Shown one piece after another: positions 40,615 through 49,489 of a stretch of 64,000 bases of DNA. Position 1 is the first letter of the stretch, and the number at the start of each line of letters is the position of its first letter. A program made the position numbers and the translations under genes. The notes below the pieces were generated by a model, which did no database searches, had not been told where the DNA came from, and saw nothing but the letters and a program-made list of their open reading frames with translations. This DNA is from Nitrososphaerota archaeon (GTDB lineage Archaea > Thermoproteota > Nitrososphaeria > Nitrososphaerales > Gagatemarchaeaceae): assembly GCA_028867035.1 (NCBI GenBank), contig JAGWHB010000002.1:148852-212851 (forward strand), in the 5' to 3' direction.

Positions 40615-41331
40615 TCAGATTTGGGCGCCAGAATCGAGGCCACGACAGGGGTGGACCTGTGTTAAAGGTCCGCCACGCGACAGAGGATCTCGAGGAGAGG
40701 CCGCGACATGAGCCCAAGACGGTTGGCGCAAGCTGTTCCGAGTATGTCGATGGCGGCAGGGCTGTGCTTTGACTGCGTAGCTCCTTAGACAGTTGAACAG
40801 CGGCAGAATCACTATCTTGCCGAGCAGGAGGGCGTAGGCGTTGACGAATACCACTGGAACGAAGATGCCTGCGAGTGCGGCCCGGACGGTCTTAAGTTCG
40901 AAGATCGCATAGACGGCCACCAAGTTCATGGCGTTGTAGGCTATCATCGCATATTTCGGGACTTCGGGGGTATAGAAACCGAAGGAGAAGGGCGCATCAA
41001 GCCCGCGGAGGGCTTCGGGGACCGGGGTTGCTGTCAAGGCGCCCATCAGCAGGTAGTAGCCAATCGCCCACACGCTGTTAATCGAGCACCACATGAGTGC
41101 GGCGTACACGAAGGTGCCTCGCACCAGGTTTAGCCTTCGCTCGAGTATGTCGTACATGGCGCCGGTGCCGACCAGGAACGCGCCGAAGAAGACCAATAGG
41201 ATGGACGTTTGATGCATGGAAGCGACATACGGGCTCGTGCCAGGCCCAAGGAACGCGCTCACGTCGTTCAGCACGACGCCAAATACCAGGAAGGACATGT
41301 ACACTGCGAATATCTTGTAGCGGAGCAACAT
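40615..41331 (-). CDS. multi-pass membrane protein next to radical SAM enzyme
   Basis: 238 residues from ATG 41331. Six hydrophobic segments lie in the first 170 residues (YKIFAVYMSFLVFGVVLN, QTSILLVFFGAFLVGTGAMY and so on). The last 55 residues are Arg/Pro/His-rich and do not look natural, so the true end may have been lost by a frameshift near 40780. It starts 32 bases after the radical SAM stop, so it may be co-transcribed and act on the same membrane product. Confidence 0.5.
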   Translation of the reverse strand: MLLRYKIFAVYMSFLVFGVVLNDVSAFLGPGTSPYVASMHQTSILLVFFGAFLVGTGAMYDILERRLNLVRGTFVYAALMWCSINSVWAIGYYLLMGALTATPVPEALRGLDAPFSFGFYTPEVPKYAMIAYNAMNLVAVYAIFELKTVRAALAGIFVPVVFVNAYALLLGKIVILPLFNCLRSYAVKAQPCRHRHTRNSLRQPSWAHVAASPRDPLSRGGPLTQVHPCRGLDSGAQI

Positions 41332-41363
41332 GGGCAACCGGCCGTTCCCGAATAGCCCTCCGC

Positions 41364-43007
41364 TCACACCGGCGGTGGGTTGCCGCCAGTTTTGACAGTC
41401 ATGGGAGGCAACTCGTGGGTCCGGGGCGACCATACTTCGGAACTCGAGTCCATCCAATCTGGAACGTAGCCAAACCTCTGCCTGAACTGAGATTTCAGGA
41501 ATCCGAGCAGATACCAGCCAATGGCATACGTCCCCATGACCGAGACGATCCTCTGGACGGGGCCGAAGGATTGTGTTGCGATCCATATCTTCTCCTTGAA
41601 TTCTTTGACGTTGTGCTTCCAGCAGACGTAGTAGAGCCTCCAGTGCTTCTCTGTCATCTTGTCATAGTCCATCGTCTGCTCCGGCCTGTAGTAGTCGACG
41701 TAGAGCAGCGGCGCGAAGATCCCGTGCACCCCCTCTCTGGAGAGCGCCTCCACGAGGTCTATGGTCATCTGGACTTCGTCCGGCTCTTCGTCGGGAGCGC
41801 CCACTATCAGAGTGCTCGCTGGATAGTAATGATATCTGTTCATGGTCCTTATCCCCTCCCTGACGGTCTCCGGGTACTCTTCGGGGGTGAACGGCTTCAC
41901 CTTGTACGGCATGTACTTCTTCACCATGCGGGGCGACGCGTACTCGAGGCCAGGCTGGACTCCCATCCACTCCCCCCTGTCCAGCCCGTTGATCTTCGAG
42001 AGCGCCTCAATCATCTTCGGGGCCGCGCGCACTCCGGCGAATGTCCAGTGCGTCGCCCCTATCTTGCGGGCACCCGTCTGCTTCAACGCGGCGTAGAGTT
42101 CCAGGATGGCCTCTTCGTTCGGCCACTTGTCCTTGTTGTGGCAGCCGTAGAGCGTGAGCTCTTCCGACTGGAGCCAGACGGCGTCATAGCCGTGCCGAAT
42201 GTTGACGCCCGCCTCTCTGGCTACCCTTTCCGGCGGGAAGTCGCGCTTCGTCCTCAGGTTCGGGGCGCAGAACTCGCAGCCCCTGCCGCACCCGCGCATG
42301 CACTCGACCACGGACGTGAGGGTCGGGTACCTTATCTCAGGTATGTCGTCTATGCTCAGTATGGAGTTCGTAAGGAGCCTCATCACTTCGGGAGCGGCTC
42401 CTGAAGCGACCTTCTGGAATATCTCAGGCGCGACCTTGTCCGCTTCGCCCTCCACCACGTGGTCGACTCCGAGCTCCTCCTTCAGGCGCCTCTGGATCGT
42501 GCCGTTGATTATGCTGAAGCTGTCTTCGCCGCGCTCGAGGAGCTGCCAGGAGCCTGGTCCGCCGACTACGACTTTGAAGTCGTATCTCTGTTTCAGCGCC
42601 TTGAGCCTCTTCATGAGCCTTATGAACCACGTCCTGTTCCAGGGAGTGTTCATCCAGCTGATGGCTGTGTCTACCGGTCCCATCCCCAGCGGGCTCATCT
42701 CCGTGAGCCCGACCACCTCGGTGTCCTCGCCTATCGCCCTCTCAATCTCGTACGGGTGCTGGGCGACCACATCACCTTCCCCGTAGGCGATCTCCAGGGC
42801 AGATTGGACCCTCCGAAGCCCGAGGGGTGCGACTGTCATCCTGCCTGTCTCATGGTCGTAGGTGTCGTCGGTGGGGCAGATCATGCTGTAGATCGGCTCA
42901 GGGGAGATCTTGACGGGCCCGGAGGACAGGAACCCGAAGAGGAAGTTGAACCTGAAGTTTGACATCTGGGAGCGGTCCGCTGTCAGGACGAATCTCTTGC
43001 CACTCAA
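41364..43007 (-). CDS. B12-binding radical SAM protein, GDGT ring synthase-like
   Basis: 547 residues. The cluster motif is MRGCGRGCEFCAP (C-x3-C-x2-C). The first 190 residues form a cobalamin-binding-like domain (EVVGLTEMSPLGMGPVD and KVVVGGPGSWQLLE), after an N-terminus of the type LTADRSQMSNFRFNFLFGF. From memory this N-terminus and the layout resemble Grs enzymes, which add cyclopentane rings to membrane tetraethers, or related lipid-acting archaeal members. The Grs assignment is inference; the B12-radical SAM class is clear. TTG/ATG start uncertain. Confidence 0.75.
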   Translation of the reverse strand: MSGKRFVLTADRSQMSNFRFNFLFGFLSSGPVKISPEPIYSMICPTDDTYDHETGRMTVAPLGLRRVQSALEIAYGEGDVVAQHPYEIERAIGEDTEVVGLTEMSPLGMGPVDTAISWMNTPWNRTWFIRLMKRLKALKQRYDFKVVVGGPGSWQLLERGEDSFSIINGTIQRRLKEELGVDHVVEGEADKVAPEIFQKVASGAAPEVMRLLTNSILSIDDIPEIRYPTLTSVVECMRGCGRGCEFCAPNLRTKRDFPPERVAREAGVNIRHGYDAVWLQSEELTLYGCHNKDKWPNEEAILELYAALKQTGARKIGATHWTFAGVRAAPKMIEALSKINGLDRGEWMGVQPGLEYASPRMVKKYMPYKVKPFTPEEYPETVREGIRTMNRYHYYPASTLIVGAPDEEPDEVQMTIDLVEALSREGVHGIFAPLLYVDYYRPEQTMDYDKMTEKHWRLYYVCWKHNVKEFKEKIWIATQSFGPVQRIVSVMGTYAIGWYLLGFLKSQFRQRFGYVPDWMDSSSEVWSPRTHELPPMTVKTGGNPPPV

Positions 43008-43268
43008 CCCTCCTTGGATTGTGGAAGACGTCCGATATTACGACGATTGATTCTTCTGTAGAAGACCGCGGCCGTCTAGCTTTTATCGTGCAAGGAACAC
43101 CTTTCATCCCTTCCTGTAATCGGAATTTCGTGATGCCCTGGTTTTCCTAAATTGATATCGCAGGCGGGCCATCTTGTTTCGCGGGCGAGGGTGGAGTTCT
43201 TCAAGGGAGAGCGGCCGAAAGGACCGGCTCGGCTAGGAGCGCGGACGGTCGCGTGAGCTTCAAAGAGC

Positions 43269-43616
43269 CTAACCCTTCTCCGGCTCGGTCGCAGGGGCCA
43301 TCCGACCTGGCTCTGACCTGCCAGGCTGGAGGTCGGTCACGTCCTTCGTGGTGGAAGTGAGGCCAAGGCGGGCGACGCTTCCATTGATGCGGCGCCTCGT
43401 CCTGTCAACGCTTCCTTGCAGCCGCTCCGCGATGGACTGGACCCTCCGGTCGAGTGCGAAGGTCAAGGGAAGGGATGCAGCGAAGGTCAATGACCCAAGG
43501 GCGACTGACTGCGTCACAGTCACGGAGCCCAGGAACCACACGCCTAACAGGTAGAGCGAGTCGCCTATCGACGCGCTCAAGAGACACCTGGTCACAAAGA
43601 CACTCCTTTCGTTCAT
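43269..43616 (-). CDS. small membrane protein with two helices
   Basis: 115 residues. Two hydrophobic segments (SIGDSLYLLGVWFLGSVTVT and VALGSLTFAASLPLTFALD) precede a basic amphipathic stretch and a polar tail ending in Pro/Glu. The C-terminal 40 residues may be disordered. No family recognised. The 260 bases to the radical SAM gene hold nothing I can name. Confidence 0.45.
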   Translation of the reverse strand: MNERSVFVTRCLLSASIGDSLYLLGVWFLGSVTVTQSVALGSLTFAASLPLTFALDRRVQSIAERLQGSVDRTRRRINGSVARLGLTSTTKDVTDLQPGRSEPGRMAPATEPEKG

Positions 43617-43758
43617 GATCAGTTGGAGCGCGCAGCCTGCAGATAATCCGAACTCTTCCGTAGGTGAAAGAACCGCCCGGCCATCTTTCCGATGAGGAAG
43701 AGGAAGGACGAATCACCTTGGGGGAAGGTACGACCGACTTGTCGAACCGGGAGGGAGG

Positions 43759-44079
43759 CTACTGGTCTGAATAGAGCGCGCCGCTCAAATCAGCGTAAAT
43801 GGCGAAATGCCCTCCCCTCGACTCTATGAGCTCCAGAGCATCCTTGTGCACGTAGACAGGGATCTTCTCCTTGAGGAGCACGAAGCCCGATGAATCACCG
43901 ACCTCCTCGACGACCTCGACCTTCAATCCCCTTTCCTCGTAGGCTCCGCAACAACCTCCGTAGATGGTTCGCTCGACTGTAACGAGAAACTTGGCGCTGT
44001 CAAGTCCAAGAGCATCGAGCGCCTTCTTCGCACTTTCCTCGATTCTGACGCTCACTGTGACGGGGCGTTCCATGCCCAT
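43759..44079 (-). CDS. CC-motif protein, HesB/IscA-related
   Basis: 106 residues from ATG 44079, preceded by GGAGGG. IYGGCCGAYEERG carries a Cys-Cys, and IPVYVHKDALELIESRGGHF, near the end, matches the CC/Se-motif family of HesB-like small proteins. These are thought to handle sulfur, selenium or metal; role not established. Upstream frame to 44301 is not coding-like. The 360 bases to the next gene show no other feature. Confidence 0.65.
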   Translation of the reverse strand: MGMERPVTVSVRIEESAKKALDALGLDSAKFLVTVERTIYGGCCGAYEERGLKVEVVEEVGDSSGFVLLKEKIPVYVHKDALELIESRGGHFAIYADLSGALYSDQ

Positions 44080-44441
44080 GTCACGCCCTCCTGTTATGAT
44101 AGAGATAAGCTGATTTCTTTCGGTTCCGAAACTGCAGTATGGTTTTCTCTCCGCTATGGAAGACTCTTGCACTATTTCTTGATTAGACGCCCCATTTCTA
44201 GCGAAAGACCCGCTTGGCGGCTTGCCAACAGTTGGAGGCCTTGGTCGTTCCTCTGTTTCCAGACCGCGACGGGCGTATCTTTCAGGCGACTGGAACAGCA
44301 TTAGGAAGACGTTCGCATCGGGAATCAGCCGCCTGGCACAGAATCCGGTGAAACTACTAGAGTCGAACTCAGGACCGATTCAGCCAGCGTGTGAACGCGG
44401 CAGAAAATGGGGAGATTGCCCTCAAGAATGGGCAATCTATT

Positions 44442-44933
44442 CTACGAGGTCACTAGAGAGCCCGGTAGAACAGTCCCATGCACGTCCATTTGTCTGATTC
44501 CCAAGCCTAGCAGAGCTGAGAATCCGGCGTTCTGGCACTGGAACTGCCCTCCGTTGGATGCGGTCACGCCGAACCCATCTTGTGAGGCTTCAGGCGGGGC
44601 GATCGTACCGCCGCCGTTCGCGCTGTTGCTCGATATTGTTATGGAACCCGTCGCTACGGGCCCACCGACTGTCACCGAAGATGGGAAGGGAGATGGCAAG
44701 CCAGGACCAACGGTCAGGAACAGGGTACCAACGCCAGGTCCTCCGGGTGTGGCAGTTACGCTGAATGGAAGGACTAGCGTCATTTGGGACCCGTCCGTGA
44801 GTACAATGTGGATTCTCGCAGTTCCCGAGAAGGTGGCAGAACTGGGCGAAGAAGCAAGTGCGGGCGAAGCGAACGAGAGGGCGAGGACTGATGCCAAGAA
44901 GGGACCAGCCAAGATGCTCTTTTTCTGAACCAT
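44442..44933 (-). CDS. secreted protein of unknown function
   Basis: 163 residues. A Sec signal peptide (MVQKKSILAGPFLASVLALS, then FASPALA) precedes a Ser/Gly/Thr/Pro-rich beta-type chain with repeated short strands and one Cys near the end (QFQCQNAG). No known domain seen. ATG start is clear. Confidence 0.6.
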   Translation of the reverse strand: MVQKKSILAGPFLASVLALSFASPALASSPSSATFSGTARIHIVLTDGSQMTLVLPFSVTATPGGPGVGTLFLTVGPGLPSPFPSSVTVGGPVATGSITISSNSANGGGTIAPPEASQDGFGVTASNGGQFQCQNAGFSALLGLGIRQMDVHGTVLPGSLVTS

Positions 44934-45227
44934 GGGATTATTTCATGCACTTCGACACACTTACCGTTTGCCTTTAACAGTTAAACCCCCGGCTTGCGGT
45001 CCGATAATCCGACTCGAAAGCCGCATCGAATAGAGCGCACTTGACGAATGAATCTGCATCGGGTGGGCGAGCGAGCTAATAGCTGACTCTCGCCCTTTAC
45101 CGTCTTGGGATCCTGCCAGGCCGTTCATTTGGTCCGTCTGTTCGTAGAAGCGGCCTCGGGTTATTCGCAGAGATGCGTGGACTGGAATACGTGAAATTCT
45201 GCTCAGAGCCAGTGAAAAGCATGGGGT

Positions 45228-45251
45228 CAGGGTGCGTTGCGAAGCACCCTG
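45228..45251 (-). terminator. hairpin downstream of the small Gly-rich membrane gene
   Basis: CAGGGTGC and GCACCCTG form a perfect eight-base stem around an eight-base loop, 34 bases after the stop of the minus-strand gene. An outer AGCCAG/CTGGCT could extend it. No U-run follows, so a terminator role is tentative; it may protect the 3' end. Confidence 0.35.
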
Positions 45252-45284
45252 GCTTTGGCGTCCAAAGGATAGTCCGTGCACCAT

Positions 45285-45446
45285 CTAGGCGTGGTTCGAC
45301 TTCAGGGCAGCTCCCACTCCGCTCGTGACGACTCCGATGGCTAGGACCACCCCTCCTACGGCTTCTCCGGCCAGGCTACCGTACGCAGCGCCTGCACCCA
45401 AGCCGATTAGACCCACGGCCAGAACGACGATCCCTCCTGCGAGCAC
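45285..45446 (-). CDS. 53-residue Gly/Val-rich membrane protein
   Basis: A GTG-initiated frame gives two short hydrophobic helices with glycine-zipper spacing (GGIVVLAVGLIGLGAGAAYG and GGVVLAIGVVTSGVGAAL). An in-frame extension upstream (IEPTRS) directly follows GGAGGTGA, so a rare start codon nearer that ribosome site is possible. Likely a small hydrophobic membrane peptide. The 285 bases to lpdA hold nothing else clear. Confidence 0.45.
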   Translation of the reverse strand: MLAGGIVVLAVGLIGLGAGAAYGSLAGEAVGGVVLAIGVVTSGVGAALKSNHA

Positions 45447-45731
45447 TCCACTTCTCGTTGGTTCGATTCACCTCCACCACATTCAGATTAGTTCGCGGCA
45501 GTATACGCCAACCTGTTTATTCACTGTCAGGTCGCCCGTCCCAGCCTTTCACTCAGCACGTCTTTGGCCATGGATGCTTGTTCGGAACGTAATTTCGCCT
45601 GGCCGACTGTTTCTACACGAGAGGATTTCTCCGATTCCATTTGGGAATGGCTGCTCTCCAATACTACGTCATCCGCGCTCAGGGAGCACCGAAGCTTCGA
45701 AGACGGTTTCAGTTCTAGGCCAAGCGTGCGC

Positions 45732-47129
45732 TCATAACCTCAGTTGGTGTACTGGCTTGCCCGCAGCCGCCTCCGCGGCCTCCATGATGGCTTCCGGAAG
45801 GGTGGGATGGGGATGAACCGTAAGCGCGATGTCCTCGACCGTGGCACCCATCTCCATCGCCAGCGCGACCTCGCTTATCAGGTTCGAGGCCTCGGGGCCG
45901 ACAATCTGGACCCCCAGGACCTGACCGTTTCTGATGTCGGAAACGACCCTTACGAAGCCCTCCGTTTCACCGGTGGAGAGCGCCCGCCCCAGGGCAGCGA
46001 ATGGAAATCTGCTCTTCTTGATTGGGTAGCCTGCCTCGACCGCCTTGGCTTCAGTCAGCCCTACGGTGGCTATCTCCGGGTCGGTGAAGACCGCCTCGGG
46101 CATGGCCTTCCAGTCTGCTGCCGTCGGCAACCCCGCTATCGACTCGGCGGCCACGATGCCCTCCTTTGAGGCCTTGTGCGCCAGAAGCGGCGGGCCTCTT
46201 ACGTCGCCGATGGCGTAGATTCCGCTTACGGTTGTCCTCATGTGCTCATCCGTGACTATGTAGCCCTTTTCGCTGGTGCGGACGCCAATCCTGGCCAGGT
46301 TCATCTTCTCCGTGTTGGGTCTCTTACCGACGCTCAGTAGGAGCTTTTCTGCTTCGATGTCCACCATGCCTTCCGGCGTCTGGACGGCGGCATTGATGGC
46401 ATTCTCTTTCTTCTCGACAGAAAGTACCTTCGACTTCAGTAGGATTTTCGCTCCGTTCCTTTCCAGGTTCCTCTGGACCAGCCCCACCAGATCCGAATCC
46501 GTGCCTGGGAGCAACTGCCCGGTCAGCTCAACTATGGTTATCTGGCTCCCAAACTTCTGGTATATGGAGGCGAATTCCATGCCTATGGCCCCGCCTCCGA
46601 CAATCAGCAGCCTGGCGGGCGCTTCAGTCAGCTCGAGGGCCTCCTTGGAGCTCATGATGAGCTTCCCGTCGAAGGAGACCCCGGGCAGCTCCATCGGTCG
46701 GGTCCCCGTGGCTACTACGAGGCTCTTCGTGGTTATCCCCTCGGTTCCACCGGCGGTGCTCACGACCAACCGGTCTCTGTCGACAAGCTCGGCTTCGCCT
46801 TTCATTATCTCGACACCATACCCCTTGCAGAGCGATCCGATCCCCGCTTCGAGCGTTGAAATCACGCCTGACCTCCACTGCTGCAGGGCCTGATAGTCGA
46901 TTTCCAGGGCGCTCGCCTTGATTCCGAACTTCGAACCGTGCCTTGCCTTGTCGTAGAGCCTGGCGACGGAGATGAGCGACTTGGACGGGATGCAGCCCAT
47001 CTGGAGGCACTCGCCTCCCATCCGATACCTCTCCACCACGATCGTCCTCAGCCCGAGCTGGCCTGCGCGGATGGCGCAGACGTAGCCACCCGGACCTCCC
47101 CCCACTACCGTTACGTCGACGCTTCGCAT
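45732..47129 (-). CDS. lpdA: dihydrolipoamide dehydrogenase
   Basis: 465 residues. FAD site VVGGGPGGYVCAIRAGQLGL, redox pair in GGECLQMGCIPSKSL, NAD site LLIVGGGAIGMEFASIY, FAD second site GIYAIGDVRG, and the C-terminal His-Pro of TVHPHPTLPEA. It reoxidises lipoyl groups of 2-oxoacid dehydrogenase or glycine cleavage complexes. No MerA-type C-terminal Cys pair is present, so mercuric reductase is excluded. No partner subunit lies in the window. Confidence 0.92.
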   Translation of the reverse strand: MRSVDVTVVGGGPGGYVCAIRAGQLGLRTIVVERYRMGGECLQMGCIPSKSLISVARLYDKARHGSKFGIKASALEIDYQALQQWRSGVISTLEAGIGSLCKGYGVEIMKGEAELVDRDRLVVSTAGGTEGITTKSLVVATGTRPMELPGVSFDGKLIMSSKEALELTEAPARLLIVGGGAIGMEFASIYQKFGSQITIVELTGQLLPGTDSDLVGLVQRNLERNGAKILLKSKVLSVEKKENAINAAVQTPEGMVDIEAEKLLLSVGKRPNTEKMNLARIGVRTSEKGYIVTDEHMRTTVSGIYAIGDVRGPPLLAHKASKEGIVAAESIAGLPTAADWKAMPEAVFTDPEIATVGLTEAKAVEAGYPIKKSRFPFAALGRALSTGETEGFVRVVSDIRNGQVLGVQIVGPEASNLISEVALAMEMGATVEDIALTVHPHPTLPEAIMEAAEAAAGKPVHQLRL

Positions 47130-47196
47130 TCAGTCCTCTTCTTCGGATTGTGACTCGTTTCTTAAGCGTTCCCGCATTTTCATGGGATACGCGTTC

Positions 47197-47751
47197 TCAA
47201 TTGTTTTCACCATTGGTAGTTCTAAGGACGGAGTTCGAAACATCTTCGTGCTGGTTGGAGATAATAGCAATCACCCACCTGGTCGTGTGGTTGCAAGGGT
47301 CGCGCCAAAGCTTCGCGAATCGGCGGTAACCAATCTCAATCAGCCTGCCCGAATACGGTTCAAAAATAGAGATTCCTTCGCAGGTGGCCCCTGTGACGAG
47401 AGAATAATGACCGTCACCCTCGAATGTCCAAGCAACCACCACAGGGAAACCCCTTGAAATGAACCGCCGTATGTCATCGATGGTTGCGTTGTGAGCCTCT
47501 GAATAGCTTAGGCGCAACTTGCGCAACACCCTCTTGAAACCTGACGGCTTTGTGCCCAGCTTCGTAACGGTCATCTGTTTGACGAGCCAGGCTTCGTCCT
47601 TCTCAAACCCGAGGAGCTTCAAGGCTATTCTCAACGACGCAGGGCCGCACGTGTTCGCCTTCCTCTGCTTGTGCTTTGTGACGTCGAGCGCGCCTTTGTA
47701 CTTCTCAAGGAGCTTGGCCTTACCGGATCGACTGGTCATTGCCTCAATCAA
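47197..47751 (-). CDS. C39-like cysteine peptidase domain protein
   Basis: 184 residues. KANTCGPASLRIALKLLGFE carries the catalytic Cys and VAWTFEGDGHYSLVTGA the His of a papain-like C39 fold, with ISIFEPYSG providing Asn/Asp-region context. No signal peptide or transporter fused, so the role (precursor cleavage or a stand-alone protease) is open. ATG 47739 is a possible later start. It lies a few bases from the MFS gene in the same direction. Confidence 0.7.
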   Translation of the reverse strand: MIEAMTSRSGKAKLLEKYKGALDVTKHKQRKANTCGPASLRIALKLLGFEKDEAWLVKQMTVTKLGTKPSGFKRVLRKLRLSYSEAHNATIDDIRRFISRGFPVVVAWTFEGDGHYSLVTGATCEGISIFEPYSGRLIEIGYRRFAKLWRDPCNHTTRWVIAIISNQHEDVSNSVLRTTNGENN

Positions 47752-47757
47752 AAGGGG

Positions 47758-49032
47758 TCACTTCGACCTTATCATCACGCTGGCCAGGAGGCCCACGAAA
47801 GTGATAACACTCACAGTCAAGAACCCCACAGACGGTGGAGCCACATCAAGCGAATAGCCGATCAGTAGCGGACCGAGCAGCATCCCGATTACCTGCGCCG
47901 TGAAGAAAAGGCCGTACGCAGTCCCCGCACCCTCCGGGGCCACGCTCTTCGCAGGTATGGTCAGCGCAGCCGGGAAGAACATCGAACACCCCGTTCCCAT
48001 GGCTCCGATTACGAGGATGAGAGCTGGGGCGACCAGCCAAGAGGGAGAGGTAGCGGCGAAAGGAACGAAGAGCGACGCCACGCCGTAGATCATGAAGGCC
48101 AGGACGACAAACAGCTTTCTTCTTCCTAGCCTGTCTGACAGGGAACCCCAAAATGGGCCCAATGGGACGTCGATCAGAAGGAGAATGGAAGCAATTACGG
48201 ACGCGAGCCAGATCGGAATGTGGGCGTAAGAAACGAGGGTCGACGGCGCCCAAGTCGTGAACCCTATGATTGCAGTGTAGCCAAGAACGACCGTCACGAT
48301 GAGCCTCAGCATAGCGCCGTTGCGCAGAACTGGAGCTATGGAACCAGAGGATGCGGCCCTCGCCCCCGTTCCGGGCTTCACCAGTGAGTAGACCACCAAA
48401 GCAGCGATGATGACTGCTGTGGCGATTCCTGTTTCTCCTCGCCATCCGAGCGCCTTGCCGAACGGGCCAAGGAGATCGAACGAGATGCCTGTGCCAACTG
48501 GAAGACCAGCTACGAATAGCCCGAATGCCAAGCCGTGATGAGTCCTTGGGATAGCGTCCATCAATAGCTTTAGAATCGAGACAAGCAGCAACGCAGATCC
48601 AAACCCGCTGACGACGCGGCCTCCAACAACGGCAGTAAAACCAGGCGATAGAATAGTGATTGCACCGCCGACGGCCATTATGGAAAGACCAAGGACGCCG
48701 GTTCGCCTCGCCCCCTGGCGATCAGCAAAGAATCCTGCGGGTATAGCAGTGAAAGCCATCGGAAGGAGGAAAGCCGTCATTACCAGCGATGCTGTTGCGT
48801 GATCAATACCGAACTCGCTCTGCAGCGACTGGAGGAAGGGTGGGAAAATCTGGAACAAAAGACCGAAGGACATGTACGAAAAGAATGCCGCGAGCAGCAC
48901 TCCTCTATACTCCGAGCTAACGAGCATCCTGAACGGACTTGGGTGCGCCACGCCATTGTCGTCAGTAAGGGTGTTGGATTGCAGCGGACTTGTGATGTGT
49001 TCACTCGTTGTTCGGTCCCGACTGTCCATCAT
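47758..49032 (-). CDS. MFS transporter
   Basis: 424 residues with twelve membrane segments. The first-loop motif GFFADRQGARRTG and the sixth-loop repeat GSLSDRLGRRKLFV are MFS signatures. The substrate is unknown; the 30-residue polar N-terminus may be longer than the real start (ATG near 48940 also possible). It shares direction and short spacing with the C39-like gene. Confidence 0.85.
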   Translation of the reverse strand: MMDSRDRTTSEHITSPLQSNTLTDDNGVAHPSPFRMLVSSEYRGVLLAAFFSYMSFGLLFQIFPPFLQSLQSEFGIDHATASLVMTAFLLPMAFTAIPAGFFADRQGARRTGVLGLSIMAVGGAITILSPGFTAVVGGRVVSGFGSALLLVSILKLLMDAIPRTHHGLAFGLFVAGLPVGTGISFDLLGPFGKALGWRGETGIATAVIIAALVVYSLVKPGTGARAASSGSIAPVLRNGAMLRLIVTVVLGYTAIIGFTTWAPSTLVSYAHIPIWLASVIASILLLIDVPLGPFWGSLSDRLGRRKLFVVLAFMIYGVASLFVPFAATSPSWLVAPALILVIGAMGTGCSMFFPAALTIPAKSVAPEGAGTAYGLFFTAQVIGMLLGPLLIGYSLDVAPPSVGFLTVSVITFVGLLASVMIRSK

Positions 49033-49315
49033 GTGAAGGCCTGACTCAGACGCGGATTGGCGAGAGATTTGTGGGCAGCCATTATCGCAGTAAAGGCCAG
49101 AGTTGCGAAACTTTCACTCCATATGGGAGGACATGCGAATTAGTACCGTCTGAAGAAATTTCGGAGAACCGACCTGAAGAAACAGGATGGTGAAAAATGG
49201 CAAACGCCGCCATAGGAGAGCCATGCCCTCCGGTAGTCGACCTTGCAAACTCTCTAGGTCAAATGCCGAATGCGGTCATGGCGGTCGTGCAGACCGACCT
49301 GCAACGTGCGTGCCC

Positions 49316-49489
49316 TTATGCCGCACCCAACTTGCTCAGTGTTGCGAATACAATTTCCCCTATGATGCCTATGCTGAATATCGCCGTGTCCAATGTCGCC
49401 ACACCGTATGCTATCACCAACGCGTTGGCCCCGAAGTTTACCCACATCAGCTTTTTGAATATGGAGGGAGCAGCCGGTATCTTCTCCAT
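49316..49489 (-). CDS. 57-residue membrane micro-protein
   Basis: Its ATG follows the stop of the ten-helix protein directly (TAG then ATG). MEKIPAAPSIFKKLMWVNFG is followed by a hydrophobic hairpin (ANALVIAYGVATLDTAIFSI and GIIGEIVFATLSKLGAA). The tight coupling suggests a small partner subunit of the upstream membrane protein. Plus-strand frames over the same bases are not credible. Confidence 0.6.
   Translation of the reverse strand: MEKIPAAPSIFKKLMWVNFGANALVIAYGVATLDTAIFSIGIIGEIVFATLSKLGAA

Noticed and set aside
41097..42404. 435-codon plus-strand frame opposite the radical SAM gene
   Set aside because: Arg/Val/Leu-rich shadow; the minus strand encodes a recognisable B12 radical SAM protein.
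45732..47129. Mercuric reductase reading of the flavoprotein
   Set aside because: No HMA domain or C-terminal Cys pair; the C-terminus has the His-Pro of dihydrolipoamide dehydrogenase.
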